64,000 bases of DNA from Roseivirga sp. BDSF3-8 (lineage in GTDB: Bacteria; Bacteroidota; Bacteroidia; Cytophagales; Cyclobacteriaceae), in assembly GCF_041449215.1 (NCBI RefSeq), contig NZ_JBGNFV010000001.1:5659001-5723000 (forward strand), written 5' to 3'. The notes below the pieces were generated by a model. It was not told the DNA's origin, searched no databases, and saw only the letters and a list, made by a program, of their open reading frames with translations. The translations under genes and the position numbers were made by a program. Shown here piece after piece: positions 54,230 through 63,777 of this stretch (the stretch's first letter is position 1; each line of letters begins with the position of its first letter).

Positions 54230-55150
54230 ATGCGCCACCTCATTGGCCTTATTAAAAAACACTACCAGGAAGATTTTCACTGGCCCTCATCACTTATTGT
54301 ATTTATTTTCCTGGTAGCCGCGATTGTTATAAACAGTTACCTGGATATAGAGGATTACTACATTGACAAGGTATGGGCGGGGCACCCTATTCGTGTCCTT
54401 TGGTTCTTCCTGCTGTTTAGTGTTCCGTATTATCTAAGCTGCTGGGTACTCCACGCATATGGCCTTACGGGCAACGCTTTTCTATCCAGGGGTTTCTATG
54501 CCCGCAGTGTGTTTATCCTGATATGCATGGCTTTTGACTCTTCTTTTAGCTGGCACTGGGAATGGATCCGAAGTACGTTCGATATGGGGTATGCCTACTG
54601 GTTGCTAAGGTGCAGTAATAATCTCCTTACCCTTTTCACTATTTTTCTTCCGCTGGGGATTTACTATTATCTGGCTAAGGAGCGTACTGGCTTTTACGGA
54701 CTAGGCAACAGGAATATACACTGGCAAGGTTACCTGGTCCTGCTTGCGTGCGTGGCACCGCTGGTAGCAGGGGCCTCTTTTACGGAGGGTTTTCAGGATG
54801 CTTACCCGCGGTATACTCCTTACTATACTTCGGACCTCCCGGGATGGATTAAGGTGGTGGTGTATGAGCTTACCTATGGGCTTAGCTTTATCTCAGTAGA
54901 GCTTATTTTCAGGGGCTTCCTGGTCATTGGCATGCTGAGAATCCTTGGACCACAGGCGATCTTACCCATGGCGGCCCTGTACTGTGTCTATCACTTCGGT
55001 AAGCCCCCCATGGAGGCTTTCAGTTCTATTTTCGGGGGGTATTTACTGGGGATACTTGCCTATTACAGCCGTTCCATCATCGGAGGCATCCTGCTTCATG
55101 TAGGACTGGCCTGGATGATGGAACTGGCTGCATGGCTGCAGAGGCAGTAG
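54230..55150 (+). CDS. CPBP family intramembrane protease-like protein with altered active site
   Basis: About 306 residues from the ATG at 54230 (an earlier in-frame ATG at 54173 lies inside maf). Eight or so helices. The site motif reads SVELIFRGFLVIGM, so the first Glu of the usual EExxxR is Val, while the second Glu and Arg remain; later YHFGKPPMEA and LLHVGLAW supply the histidines. Loss of one Glu suggests that it may not be an active protease. It follows maf by 10 bases. Confidence 0.8.
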   Translation: MRHLIGLIKKHYQEDFHWPSSLIVFIFLVAAIVINSYLDIEDYYIDKVWAGHPIRVLWFFLLFSVPYYLSCWVLHAYGLTGNAFLSRGFYARSVFILICMAFDSSFSWHWEWIRSTFDMGYAYWLLRCSNNLLTLFTIFLPLGIYYYLAKERTGFYGLGNRNIHWQGYLVLLACVAPLVAGASFTEGFQDAYPRYTPYYTSDLPGWIKVVVYELTYGLSFISVELIFRGFLVIGMLRILGPQAILPMAALYCVYHFGKPPMEAFSSIFGGYLLGILAYYSRSIIGGILLHVGLAWMMELAAWLQRQ

Positions 55151-55156
55151 GGGGAA

Positions 55157-56545
55157 TTATTCCTGCTCTTCTTCTTCTTTCTCGCTGCCGCCAGTTTTGC
55201 GGCGGCTCCTGCGGCTGGTAGTCTCTTCGCGTTCTTTTACGCTTATGCGGTCTCCGTCTTCCAGCTCTTTACTTACTGCCAGGAAAGGCCCGCTAACTAC
55301 TTCCTGACCTTCGCTTAGCCCTTCGGTAACCTCAATATTGTCAAAGTCACTAATGCCAGTCTTTACGATTTTAAGGTCAGCCATTCCACCCTCAGCAATA
55401 AACACGACTTCTTCTACTTCTCCTTTACTTTTGCTTTCACGGTATGCGGCTACAACTTCGCCATCTTCCAGGGTGCGGGTAGCCACTGCTGACAAAGGGA
55501 CTGCCAGCACGTTACGCTTGACATCTGTTACGATATCCACGCTGGCCGTCATGCCGGGTCTGAAAGGGGCGTCTGTATTTCCTTCGGCTACAAGGTCTTT
55601 ATAACTATCATTAAGGATGCGCACCTTCACTTCAAATTCGGTAACGGCCTCGTCGGTTGCTTTCTGATTAGCCGTATTCGCGATGGCAGTCACTACGCCT
55701 CTGAACTGCTTATCAGCAAAGCTGTAACTATCGACATCGATCTCAGCAGTGTCACCCACACCTACTTTGATGATATCATTTTCGTTGACATCTACGCGCA
55801 CTTCCATTCGGCTCAGGTCGGCGATACGGAGCATTTCGGTACCCTGCATCTGGCTGGTACCTACCACGCGCTCTCCCTTCTCTACGTTCAGTAGTGATAC
55901 GATACCGGTAACGGGGGCGTACACGCTGGTAAGGCTAAGGTTTTCTTTTGCCTCAGAGACATTGGCGAGGGCTGTTTTAACCATATAGTTTGCAGCCAAT
56001 ACATTTTGCTTGGCTCCCTCAAGATCCTGATCGGCCACCAGATAGTTAGTCTTGGCCTGTTCAAAATCACTGTCGCTTATCACTGAATCTTCGTAAAGCG
56101 CCTGCTGGCGGTCGAACTCAGACTTAGCTCTGAGCTTCTGGGCTTCGGCGCGTGACAGTCGTGCCTGAGCTTCTGCAAGCGATGCACGCTGCTGATTCAG
56201 GGAAGCCTCGGCCCTCGCAAGGGCGGTCTGGAAGTTATCGGGTCGAATACGGATGAGCAGGTCACCTTGTCTCACGCTGTCTCCCTCCTCCACATTCAAT
56301 TCGATGATCTCACCGGGTACATCAGGGCTGATCTTTACCTCTGTTTCCGGCTGTATGGTGCCGGACGCAGTCACTTTCTGAATGATCGTGGTACGCCGTA
56401 CTTCTGCCAGCTCAACCTCTCTTGCATTAGGCTGACCAATCCACCCCTGGCGCTTAGCCACCATAAGTACTATCACCAGAAACACGATAAGTGCTCCGAT
56501 GATATACCATTTTTTATTCGATTTTTTACGTTTAGCAGTAGCCAT
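55157..56545 (-). CDS. Periplasmic adaptor (HlyD/MacA-type membrane-fusion protein)
   Basis: A 462-residue protein: membrane anchor (YIIGALIVFLVIVLMVAKRQG), lipoyl halves (PGEIIELNVEEGDSVRQGDLLIRI and SVYAPVTGIVSLLNVEKGERVVG), a long coiled hairpin (~100-210), beta-barrel and C-terminal domain, then a basic/acidic tail (RRSRRKTGG, EKEEEEQE). MacA-like: it pairs with MacB-type ABC or RND pumps. The tolC gene precedes it on the same strand (25 bases) and no pump gene is present next to it. Confidence 0.92.
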   Translation of the reverse strand: MATAKRKKSNKKWYIIGALIVFLVIVLMVAKRQGWIGQPNAREVELAEVRRTTIIQKVTASGTIQPETEVKISPDVPGEIIELNVEEGDSVRQGDLLIRIRPDNFQTALARAEASLNQQRASLAEAQARLSRAEAQKLRAKSEFDRQQALYEDSVISDSDFEQAKTNYLVADQDLEGAKQNVLAANYMVKTALANVSEAKENLSLTSVYAPVTGIVSLLNVEKGERVVGTSQMQGTEMLRIADLSRMEVRVDVNENDIIKVGVGDTAEIDVDSYSFADKQFRGVVTAIANTANQKATDEAVTEFEVKVRILNDSYKDLVAEGNTDAPFRPGMTASVDIVTDVKRNVLAVPLSAVATRTLEDGEVVAAYRESKSKGEVEEVVFIAEGGMADLKIVKTGISDFDNIEVTEGLSEGQEVVSGPFLAVSKELEDGDRISVKEREETTSRRSRRKTGGSEKEEEEQE

Positions 56546-56570
56546 TCATGTTTGTTTAGCGTGAGATAAA

Positions 56571-58022
56571 TCAGTCTAGGGTAATAGGCTGGCCCTGGTA
56601 GAATTCCAGTATTTTCTTCTTAAAAATGTATTCGAATCTGGCACGAAGCAGTTCGGAACGAGCCCGGAACAGGTTATTGCTAGCCAGTTGATAGTCGACA
56701 AAATTCAGTGCACCAACATTGTACTGCTTTTCAGTAGCGCGAAAGGCTTCTTCAAGTGACTCTACCTGCTGCTGGCTTGCCTCAAAGGACTCGCTGGACG
56801 TTACCACATCGGTATAGGCCGTCTCTATGCTCTGCCTCAGGTCCTGACGTACCTGCAGTGCCTGCAGCTCTGCCCTTCTCTGGTTAATGGACGCACGCTG
56901 GACATTATTTCTGGTTCTGAAGCCGTTAAGTATCGGGATATTGAGACTGATGAACGCACTCTGAGAGAAGTTTTCATCAAACTGTTGCCATACGCCAATG
57001 CCACTTTCAATATTTCTTTCAAAATCTAAACCTTCTATCACTACCAGCTCAGACTGATCAGAGGCAAGATACCCAACAGTATCAACCACCATTATGGGGT
57101 CCCCTATCAGGGTGCGGGATTCTCCAAGGCTGGAATAATTAGTCCGTAGTGAACCGCCCAGGCTGAGGGTAGGGTAATATTCTCCCCGAGCTGACTCCAC
57201 ACTGTATTCGCTACTTTCCACCGACTTGTCAGCACTTTCTATTTGAGGCAGTACCTGTTCGGCATTCTGATAAATCTCATCGGAAGACTGCTCCAGCACA
57301 TCGAGGGTGGCCACATCCAGGTCAGGGCTCTCTACCTCTATTTCTTCTTCGGCCGGAAGCCTAAGTAGTTGCTTCAGGTTAAGCTTGGCAATAGCGAGGC
57401 TATTTTCTGCCTGGATCAGGTCACGGCGGTTGCTCGCGAGCTGGGCCTGAAATTCCAGCAGGTTGCTGGCAGGAAGCACCCCTGCATCCACTAACCGCCT
57501 GGTACGGTCTACCTGCTCTGAGGTAGTCTCCAGTTGGCTCTCGGCGATCCTGATTTGTTCTTTGGCAAACAGTACATTCAGGTACTGGTTGGCCACCGAC
57601 AAGGTAATGTTATTAGATATCGCCTTTAGTTGTGCCTGGGAAGCAAGGACATTGGCCTCATTGGATTTTATATTATTCCTGAGGCTAAACCCGTTAAAAA
57701 GCAATAGATTTCCGCTTACACTCCCTGAGGCAAACTTAATCTCCGTATTCACAAAGTCGTTGGTGGTCGGGTCAATGGACCTACCCCAGTTGAAACCAGC
57801 CTGCGTGTTGGCATTGAAGGTTGGCAACTGGTTATGTCTGGCCTGATTGAGATTTATCTCGCTTTGCTGAACATCCAGGCGAGCCTGCTCCACGGTCAGG
57901 TTATTACTTACTGCATGCTGGATAGCCTCTTCCAGGGACCACACCTCTGCCTCCTGTGCTGTGGCCCCAAAGGACAGCAGCAAACCGGCGAGGGCTCCCA
58001 GGTACTTTTTCCTGTTATTCAT
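56571..58022 (-). CDS. TolC family outer-membrane protein
   Basis: A 483-residue protein with a signal peptide (1-22, ending GATAQ). Two outer-membrane-efflux repeats: SLEEAIQHAVSNNLTVEQARLDVQQSEINLNQARHN near the N-terminus, and a second set of long helices at ~190-450 with SVESSEYSVESARGEYYPTLSLGG. It is co-transcribed with the downstream adaptor. The preceding sdaAB gene ends 6 bases before it, so all three may be one unit. Confidence 0.93.
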   Translation of the reverse strand: MNNRKKYLGALAGLLLSFGATAQEAEVWSLEEAIQHAVSNNLTVEQARLDVQQSEINLNQARHNQLPTFNANTQAGFNWGRSIDPTTNDFVNTEIKFASGSVSGNLLLFNGFSLRNNIKSNEANVLASQAQLKAISNNITLSVANQYLNVLFAKEQIRIAESQLETTSEQVDRTRRLVDAGVLPASNLLEFQAQLASNRRDLIQAENSLAIAKLNLKQLLRLPAEEEIEVESPDLDVATLDVLEQSSDEIYQNAEQVLPQIESADKSVESSEYSVESARGEYYPTLSLGGSLRTNYSSLGESRTLIGDPIMVVDTVGYLASDQSELVVIEGLDFERNIESGIGVWQQFDENFSQSAFISLNIPILNGFRTRNNVQRASINQRRAELQALQVRQDLRQSIETAYTDVVTSSESFEASQQQVESLEEAFRATEKQYNVGALNFVDYQLASNNLFRARSELLRARFEYIFKKKILEFYQGQPITLD

Positions 58023-58028
58023 AGTTCA

Positions 58029-58709
58029 TTATTGGTCGATGTTCGGGATGTAGCGTACGTGCTTCACCCACTTCAGTTGTTCTAAATATTGTAAGGTTAT
58101 CTCCCTTACACCAGAATCCATTTCCAGTACCAGGCAGGCCAGATCATTTTTGCCCTTACGTGATACGGTCATGGTAGCTATATTGCAATCGTCATTAGAC
58201 AGAATATTCGCGATAAAAGCAATACTGCCTTTCACATCCTTTGCCATGATGATCATGGTATGAAGGCTGGCGCTGAAGCCTGACGAGAACCCATCTACTT
58301 CTCTAATGTTGATGACTCCGCCTCCGAGGCTTTCGCCAATTACATCCATGGTGCGGGAAGACTCACCGGTAAGCCTGAGCTTAACGGTATTAGGGTGATA
58401 GACGGCTGCGCTGCCTATGGAGCGAAAGGAATATTCAAGTCCTCGCTCTTCGGCATAATCCATGGCGTTTTTAATGCGCTTATCGTCAGTATGAAAGTCC
58501 AGTAAACCGGCAATAACCGCCCTGTCGCTACCGTGTCCTTCATAGGTCCTGGCGAACGAATTATAAAAGGTGATCTCTGCTTTCACAGGCTTCTCTCCCA
58601 GCACTCTGATAGCGGTACGGGCTATTCTGACCACGCCTGCGGTGTGGCTGCTGGAAGGTCCGATCATCACAGGACCGATCATGTCAAATATGCTGCTTCG
58701 TTCTGCCAT
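58029..58709 (-). CDS. sdaAB: L-serine ammonia-lyase beta subunit
   Basis: A 226-residue protein: beta-domain IFDMIGPVMIGPSSSHTAGVVRIARTA (6-33) and GHGSDRAVIAGLLDF, then a C-terminal ACT domain (~150-226, HTMIIMAKDVKGSIAFIANIL, SGVREITLQYLEQL). Two-subunit iron-sulfur serine dehydratases convert serine to pyruvate; the alpha subunit with the cysteine ligands is not within the window. Confidence 0.92.
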   Translation of the reverse strand: MAERSSIFDMIGPVMIGPSSSHTAGVVRIARTAIRVLGEKPVKAEITFYNSFARTYEGHGSDRAVIAGLLDFHTDDKRIKNAMDYAEERGLEYSFRSIGSAAVYHPNTVKLRLTGESSRTMDVIGESLGGGVINIREVDGFSSGFSASLHTMIIMAKDVKGSIAFIANILSNDDCNIATMTVSRKGKNDLACLVLEMDSGVREITLQYLEQLKWVKHVRYIPNIDQ

Positions 58710-58786
58710 AATGTATTACTGTTCCGATATTCGTTAATTTGGCTGAGCGAAATAATATAATTCTTTACAAGTGGCGAAATAGCTTT

Positions 58787-59596
58787 ATGAAAATACTTTT
58801 TGACGGCAGTGTTTATGAAGAGGAGAATCGACTAGTAGGGATAGATGACCGGGGGTTGCAATATGGAGATGGACTATTTGAAACGATGTATTGGAACGGT
58901 GAGGCCGTAAGAAACCTTGACCTACACCTCAAAAGACTGAAAAAGGGGACTGAAATACTAGGCCTGGAAGTAAATGAAGTATTAGAACCAGGAGCGCAGG
59001 AGAAAAAGATAACATCGCTGATCGAAGAAAATAAGCTGAGCGGTAAACTGCGTATCAAATGGATGATATGGCGCAGGCCGGGAGGGCTTTATCTGCCGCA
59101 AACCGAAAGCTTTCATGAGCTGATAAAAGTGATGCCCTATTCGCCGGGGCCGGCCATGGTCAGATCGGCTGATTTTGCTGATAGCATTCACCTGAGTTAT
59201 AGCCAGATCAGTCCACTAAAGACCATAAGTGCCCTACCCTACGTGATGGCCGCCAGGGAATGCCGTGAAAGGGGCCTGGATGACCTGATATTATTATCTG
59301 ATAGGGGAAAGGTGGCAGAATGCCTGTATGCTAACTTATTCTGGGGGTCAGGAAAAGAGCTTTATACCCCCTCCCTGCAAACAGGGTGTATTGAGGGAGT
59401 ACGAAGAAAAGAACTGATGAATATTCTGCCTGACCTCGGATACTCCATAGAGGAAGCGGAAAGCCACCCGGAGAAGCTCCTGATGGCCTCGTATGCTTTC
59501 AGAACCAATGCGAATGCTATTGTGCCAATACATCGTATAGCAGATCGTATTTACGCCTCTGTACCGCAGGATATATTGTTTGTTGATAGGGACTAA
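58787..59596 (+). CDS. Class IV aminotransferase (aminodeoxychorismate lyase-like)
   Basis: 269 residues from the ATG at 58787; a TTG at 58739 in the same frame would add 16 residues of poor quality. [30 protein letters not shown] is the family start; PLP lysine Lys145 in [25 protein letters not shown] near residue 180. Most similar in plan to PabC/branched-chain or D-amino-acid aminotransferase enzymes. A role in folate synthesis fits the thyA neighbour but is not proven. It overlaps thyA by four bases at the 3' ends. Confidence 0.86.
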   Translation: MKILFDGSVYEEENRLVGIDDRGLQYGDGLFETMYWNGEAVRNLDLHLKRLKKGTEILGLEVNEVLEPGAQEKKITSLIEENKLSGKLRIKWMIWRRPGGLYLPQTESFHELIKVMPYSPGPAMVRSADFADSIHLSYSQISPLKTISALPYVMAARECRERGLDDLILLSDRGKVAECLYANLFWGSGKELYTPSLQTGCIEGVRRKELMNILPDLGYSIEEAESHPEKLLMASYAFRTNANAIVPIHRIADRIYASVPQDILFVDRD

Positions 59597-60387
59597 ACAG
59601 CCACTGCGGCACGTATGTGGGGGTGCGGGTTATAATCTTTGAGGGTAAAATCCTCGTACGTAAAATCGAAAATATCTTTTACCTCCGGGTTGATTTCCAT
59701 AACAGGCATGGGCCGCGGATCACGGGAGAGTTGTAGTCTTGCCTGCTCCAGGTGATTGGTATACAGGTGGGCATCGCCAAAGGTATGGATAAACTCTCCC
59801 GGCTGCAGATCACAAACCTGGGCAACCATCAGGGTAAGCAGGGCGTAACTTGCAATGTTGAAGGGTACGCCAAGGAATACGTCGGCGCTTCGCTGGTATA
59901 GCTGACAGCTGAGCTTACCATCGGCAACATAGAACTGGAAGAGGGTATGGCAGGGAGGCAGCGCCATGTGGTCAACATCTGCCACATTCCATGCACTGAT
60001 AATGTGCCTGCGGCTGTCGGGGTTTTGCTTTATCTGACGGATGAGGTTAGCTAACTGATCGATAGTACCGCCCTTACCATCCGGCCAGCTTCTCCACTGG
60101 TAGCCATATACAGGACCTAAATCACCGCTTTCGTCAGCCCATTCATCCCAGATAGACACCTTATTATCATTCAGGTATTTGATGTTTGTATCTCCTTTAA
60201 TGAACCATAGGAGTTCATGAATGATGGACCGGAGGTGGACCTTTTTGGTGGTCACCAGGGGAAAGCCCTCCTGCAGATCAAAACGGATCTGGCGGCCGAA
60301 TACACTTATGGTACCGGTGCCCGTACGGTCTTCTTTGCGGGTGCCGTAGTCTAGGATATGCTGCATCAAATCCAGGTACTGACGCAT
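59593..60387 (-). CDS. thyA: Thymidylate synthase
   Basis: A 264-residue enzyme of the normal length. [29 protein letters not shown] at the N-terminus, catalytic Cys in [13 protein letters not shown], then [24 protein letters not shown] and [15 protein letters not shown]. It methylates dUMP with methylene-tetrahydrofolate. Divergent from the MMPL gene across 118 bases. Confidence 0.97.
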   Translation of the reverse strand: MRQYLDLMQHILDYGTRKEDRTGTGTISVFGRQIRFDLQEGFPLVTTKKVHLRSIIHELLWFIKGDTNIKYLNDNKVSIWDEWADESGDLGPVYGYQWRSWPDGKGGTIDQLANLIRQIKQNPDSRRHIISAWNVADVDHMALPPCHTLFQFYVADGKLSCQLYQRSADVFLGVPFNIASYALLTLMVAQVCDLQPGEFIHTFGDAHLYTNHLEQARLQLSRDPRPMPVMEINPEVKDIFDFTYEDFTLKDYNPHPHIRAAVAV

Positions 60388-60505
60388 AGGTTTCTGTTTG
60401 CTTTGTGTGGAAATAGAGAAAATCTGAAAACCTCGGTATATATCCGGGGTTTCGTAGATTTACAAATTAAGTTAAAAAAAATATCTTCTGAACTGATCTG
60501 ACAGC

Positions 60506-62755
60506 ATGCCGAAAAAATATGCCCTGCCACTGCTCATCGTTATATTGCTTATTTCCGCCTGGCAGGCCGGCAATATCCGCTCTCTGAAGTTCGACTATAA
60601 TTTTGAGAATTTTTTGCCTGTAGGTGATGAGGACCTTAGCTACTACCGCTATTTCCGTGAGAACTTTGAGTCTGATAACGACTATCTTCTTGTTGGTATT
60701 ACATCGGATCACTCCGTAACGGACCCGGATTTTATAAATAAGTTGAACGGACTGACAAAGCGGCTCAATAATCTCGCCGCCGTAAACTCTGTCGTGTCTC
60801 CCACCCGGCAAGGTGAGCGCCGTGTGCTTGCAGACGGCAACGTGATCTCTTTACCCTGGCTGAATGAGGGGGGTGCGGGTGACAGCCTCCGAATAATGAA
60901 TAATCGCCCGCTAACATGGCCGGTAATTGATGATGACCTAAAAAGGATCAGTTTGTTGGTCAACCTGGAGCCGGTCTCCGAGAAAAAAGCCTCTGACCTG
61001 ATCGTGGATTCTGTATACCAGGCAATCTACTCAGCAGGCTTTAAGGGTGAACGTGTGGCGGTGGCGGGTAAGGCCAGAGCGCAAAAACATTACGTAAACC
61101 TTATGCAGGAGGAGTTGCCCACTCTGCTGGGGCTCTCTGTATTGGTGGTACTTGCGCTGTTGTATATGTTTTATAGAAGCCTATGGTGGACCTCTCTCCC
61201 TCTGGCTACGGTTGGGCTTACTGTATTATGGGCAATAGGATTCATGGCAGTGGCCGGCATACCGGTAGATATTATGATGGTGGCTTTACCCAGCATTATT
61301 TTCGTGGTGGCTACTTCGGACGTAATACATCTGCTAACGCGTTACCTGGAAGAGCTGCGGAGGGGGCTATCTGCTATTATGGCTATGAAACTTGCCTTTC
61401 GTGAAGTGGGGCTGGCTACCTTTCTGACCTCCATAACCACAGCAGCAGGTTTTTTCACCCTTTTGACGGCTTCTATCCGGCCCATCAGGTCATTTGGGGT
61501 AGTGGTGGGTACGGGCGTGTTTCTTGCCTTCGTTATCACCTTTACCTTTCTGCCGGCCCTCCTGACCCTGTTACCTAAACCCTCGATTACGAAAGTAATG
61601 CGCTCCGGTGAAAAATGGGAGCACTTGCTGCATCGGCTGCTCGACTGGTCGCTGTCGCATCGGAAAGTGGTCATTGCCGGGAGTTTACTTATTACTATTA
61701 TCTCAGTCTTCGGAGCGTCAAAGGTGGAGACGGATAGCTTTCTGATATCAGATTTACCGGAGACTGATCCCCTAATGGCAGATTTTCAGTACATCGACCG
61801 GTATTTCGGCGGGTCGCGAAGCCTTGAGATAACGATGACGCTGCCAGACACAGCCGATGCATATGAATTAGGGACACTCAGGGCCATGGAGGCATTTCAG
61901 AGGGATATTGCCGAAGGACCAATAAGGGTCGTAGCCTCTCCCCTATTGCTGGCCTATGCCACCAATCAGGCACTATCCGGCGGAGATCCGGAAGCGTTCA
62001 GGCTACCCCAGGGGGACAGGGAAATAAGTCGGTTCCGGCGGTATATACGGAGGAGTCGACGCTACGTTAAATTCCCTATTGAAGCAGATAGTGGAAGGGT
62101 GTACCGCATCAGCGCACGTATCGCTGATATCGGAAGCAAAAAAACCCTGGCGGAACTAGACAGGTTACAGACTGCAGCGGAGGGTTCTATTTATGCAGGT
62201 ATACTCTCCCCGCGGTTTACAGGCACCTCATTGCTTATAGACCAGAATAATGAAACCCTTACGCGCAATATGTTTGTGGGTCTGGGTCTGGCTATGATAT
62301 TGGTGGGTATAATAGCTTCCTTGCTGTATAAATCCCCTAAAATGGCTCTCATAGCCTTAATTCCTAACTTATTGCCTATTCTAATGACTGCAGCCGTAAT
62401 GGGATTTAGCGGGATCACACTCCGGCTAAGCACTTCCGTTATCTTTACTATCGCATTTGGCATTGCGGTGGATGACACCCTGCATTTTTTAAGTAAATTG
62501 AGGCTCATGGAAAAGCGTGGGATTGATCGCAACAAGGCTCTGCATATCACCTTCCGGCTCACGGGTAAGGCTATTGTGGTAACCACCCTCCTTTTAAGTG
62601 CAGGTTTTATGACTTTCCTGTTCAGCAGATTTGGCGCCATTTACTATATGGGGCTGCTGGTTTCCGTCACACTGGTCTCTGCCCTGGTGGTAGACTTGTT
62701 ACTCCTGCCTGTTATCCTTAGTTACTTTAAACCTGATCAACCATCAACCACATGA
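60506..62755 (+). CDS. MMPL/RND superfamily exporter
   Basis: A 749-residue protein with the duplicated RND plan: helix 1 (YALPLLIVILLISAWQAGNI), a periplasmic loop, then five helices (~205-350; VDIMMVALPSIIFVVATSDVIHLLTRYLEELRRG), and the same again in the second half (~390-745; FTIAFGIAVDDTLHFLSKLRLMEKRG with the proton-relay Asp pair). Exporters of this type move lipids or hopanoid-like molecules. It overlaps the next gene by four bases (ATGA). Confidence 0.9.
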   Translation: MPKKYALPLLIVILLISAWQAGNIRSLKFDYNFENFLPVGDEDLSYYRYFRENFESDNDYLLVGITSDHSVTDPDFINKLNGLTKRLNNLAAVNSVVSPTRQGERRVLADGNVISLPWLNEGGAGDSLRIMNNRPLTWPVIDDDLKRISLLVNLEPVSEKKASDLIVDSVYQAIYSAGFKGERVAVAGKARAQKHYVNLMQEELPTLLGLSVLVVLALLYMFYRSLWWTSLPLATVGLTVLWAIGFMAVAGIPVDIMMVALPSIIFVVATSDVIHLLTRYLEELRRGLSAIMAMKLAFREVGLATFLTSITTAAGFFTLLTASIRPIRSFGVVVGTGVFLAFVITFTFLPALLTLLPKPSITKVMRSGEKWEHLLHRLLDWSLSHRKVVIAGSLLITIISVFGASKVETDSFLISDLPETDPLMADFQYIDRYFGGSRSLEITMTLPDTADAYELGTLRAMEAFQRDIAEGPIRVVASPLLLAYATNQALSGGDPEAFRLPQGDREISRFRRYIRRSRRYVKFPIEADSGRVYRISARIADIGSKKTLAELDRLQTAAEGSIYAGILSPRFTGTSLLIDQNNETLTRNMFVGLGLAMILVGIIASLLYKSPKMALIALIPNLLPILMTAAVMGFSGITLRLSTSVIFTIAFGIAVDDTLHFLSKLRLMEKRGIDRNKALHITFRLTGKAIVVTTLLLSAGFMTFLFSRFGAIYYMGLLVSVTLVSALVVDLLLLPVILSYFKPDQPSTT

Positions 62756-63777
62756 GGCATATCCTGCTGGTATTGACGCTATGGGCTGCTGTGGCGTGCG
62801 GATGGGAAGAAGAAAACACCAGTTATACTCCTGTCATAAAGGGCCTGAACCTGGTGGCTGCTCCGGGGCATCCGGATTCTGCCAGTTTTGGGGCTATCCA
62901 AAAGACCGGGGCTAACTGGGTAGCTGTAATCCCCTATGCATTTCTTCGACCTGGTGAGACAGAGATACATTTTAACACCAGCGGTCAATGGGCAGGAGAG
63001 CGTAAAGAGGGCATTATTCTGGCTGTAGACCAAGCTCACGCAATAGGACTGAAAGTGATGCTTAAGCCACATGTGTGGGTCATGGGCCAGGGATGGATGG
63101 GCGATTTCACACTTTCAGATGAAGAAAAATGGCAAAAATGGCAGGAAGCTTACACCCGATACTTAATTTTTTACGCAGATTTATCCGATTCACTAGGGGT
63201 GGAAATGCTCTGCATAGGAACGGAAATGAGGCAGGTAGTGCAAGAAAGGCCTGCCTATTGGCCGGAACTGATAGATACGGTGAAAGATGTATACCGTGGT
63301 AAGCTTACTTATGCAGCCAATTGGGATAACTATGAAAACGTAGGCTTCTGGAATGAGCTTGACTATATCGGAATAGACGCTTACTTCCCTCTTTCTGATG
63401 ATCCGCTACCCTCTGCTGAAGAGCTAAGAAATGCATGGAAGCCTATAGCAGAGCACATGGCTAACTTTGCCGGAAGCATTGGTAAGCAGGTCATATTCAC
63501 TGAATATGGTTACAAAAGCACTACTTATACGGCAGCTGCCCATTGGGAAAAAAGAGAGAGAATATGGGAAGAGCAGGCACAAGTAGCCGGGCTGGAAGGC
63601 CTTTATACTACTTTTTGGAAAGGGAAGCACTGGTTTGACGGTGGCTTCTTATGGAAGTGGCACCCTACAGCAGAGACAATGAAACGCGGAGAGATTACGG
63701 AACCCTACACGGTGCAGAATAAAAGGGGATTACTAACCCTGAAAGAATGGTATGGGGCCGAGGTAATGTCAGAATAA
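62752..63777 (+). CDS. GH113-like glycoside hydrolase lipoprotein
   Basis: A 341-residue protein with a lipoprotein signal (AVACG, Cys16), then a TIM barrel: NLVAAPGHPDSASFGAIQKTGANWVAVIPYAF, GLKVMLKPHVWV, IGTEMRQVV with acid/base Glu158, LDYIGIDAYFP, and VIFTEYGYKS with nucleophile Glu251. The layout matches GH113 (beta-mannanase-type) and related TIM-barrel proteins. Coupling to the MMPL gene by a 4-base overlap suggests joint expression. Confidence 0.85.
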   Translation: MRHILLVLTLWAAVACGWEEENTSYTPVIKGLNLVAAPGHPDSASFGAIQKTGANWVAVIPYAFLRPGETEIHFNTSGQWAGERKEGIILAVDQAHAIGLKVMLKPHVWVMGQGWMGDFTLSDEEKWQKWQEAYTRYLIFYADLSDSLGVEMLCIGTEMRQVVQERPAYWPELIDTVKDVYRGKLTYAANWDNYENVGFWNELDYIGIDAYFPLSDDPLPSAEELRNAWKPIAEHMANFAGSIGKQVIFTEYGYKSTTYTAAAHWEKRERIWEEQAQVAGLEGLYTTFWKGKHWFDGGFLWKWHPTAETMKRGEITEPYTVQNKRGLLTLKEWYGAEVMSE

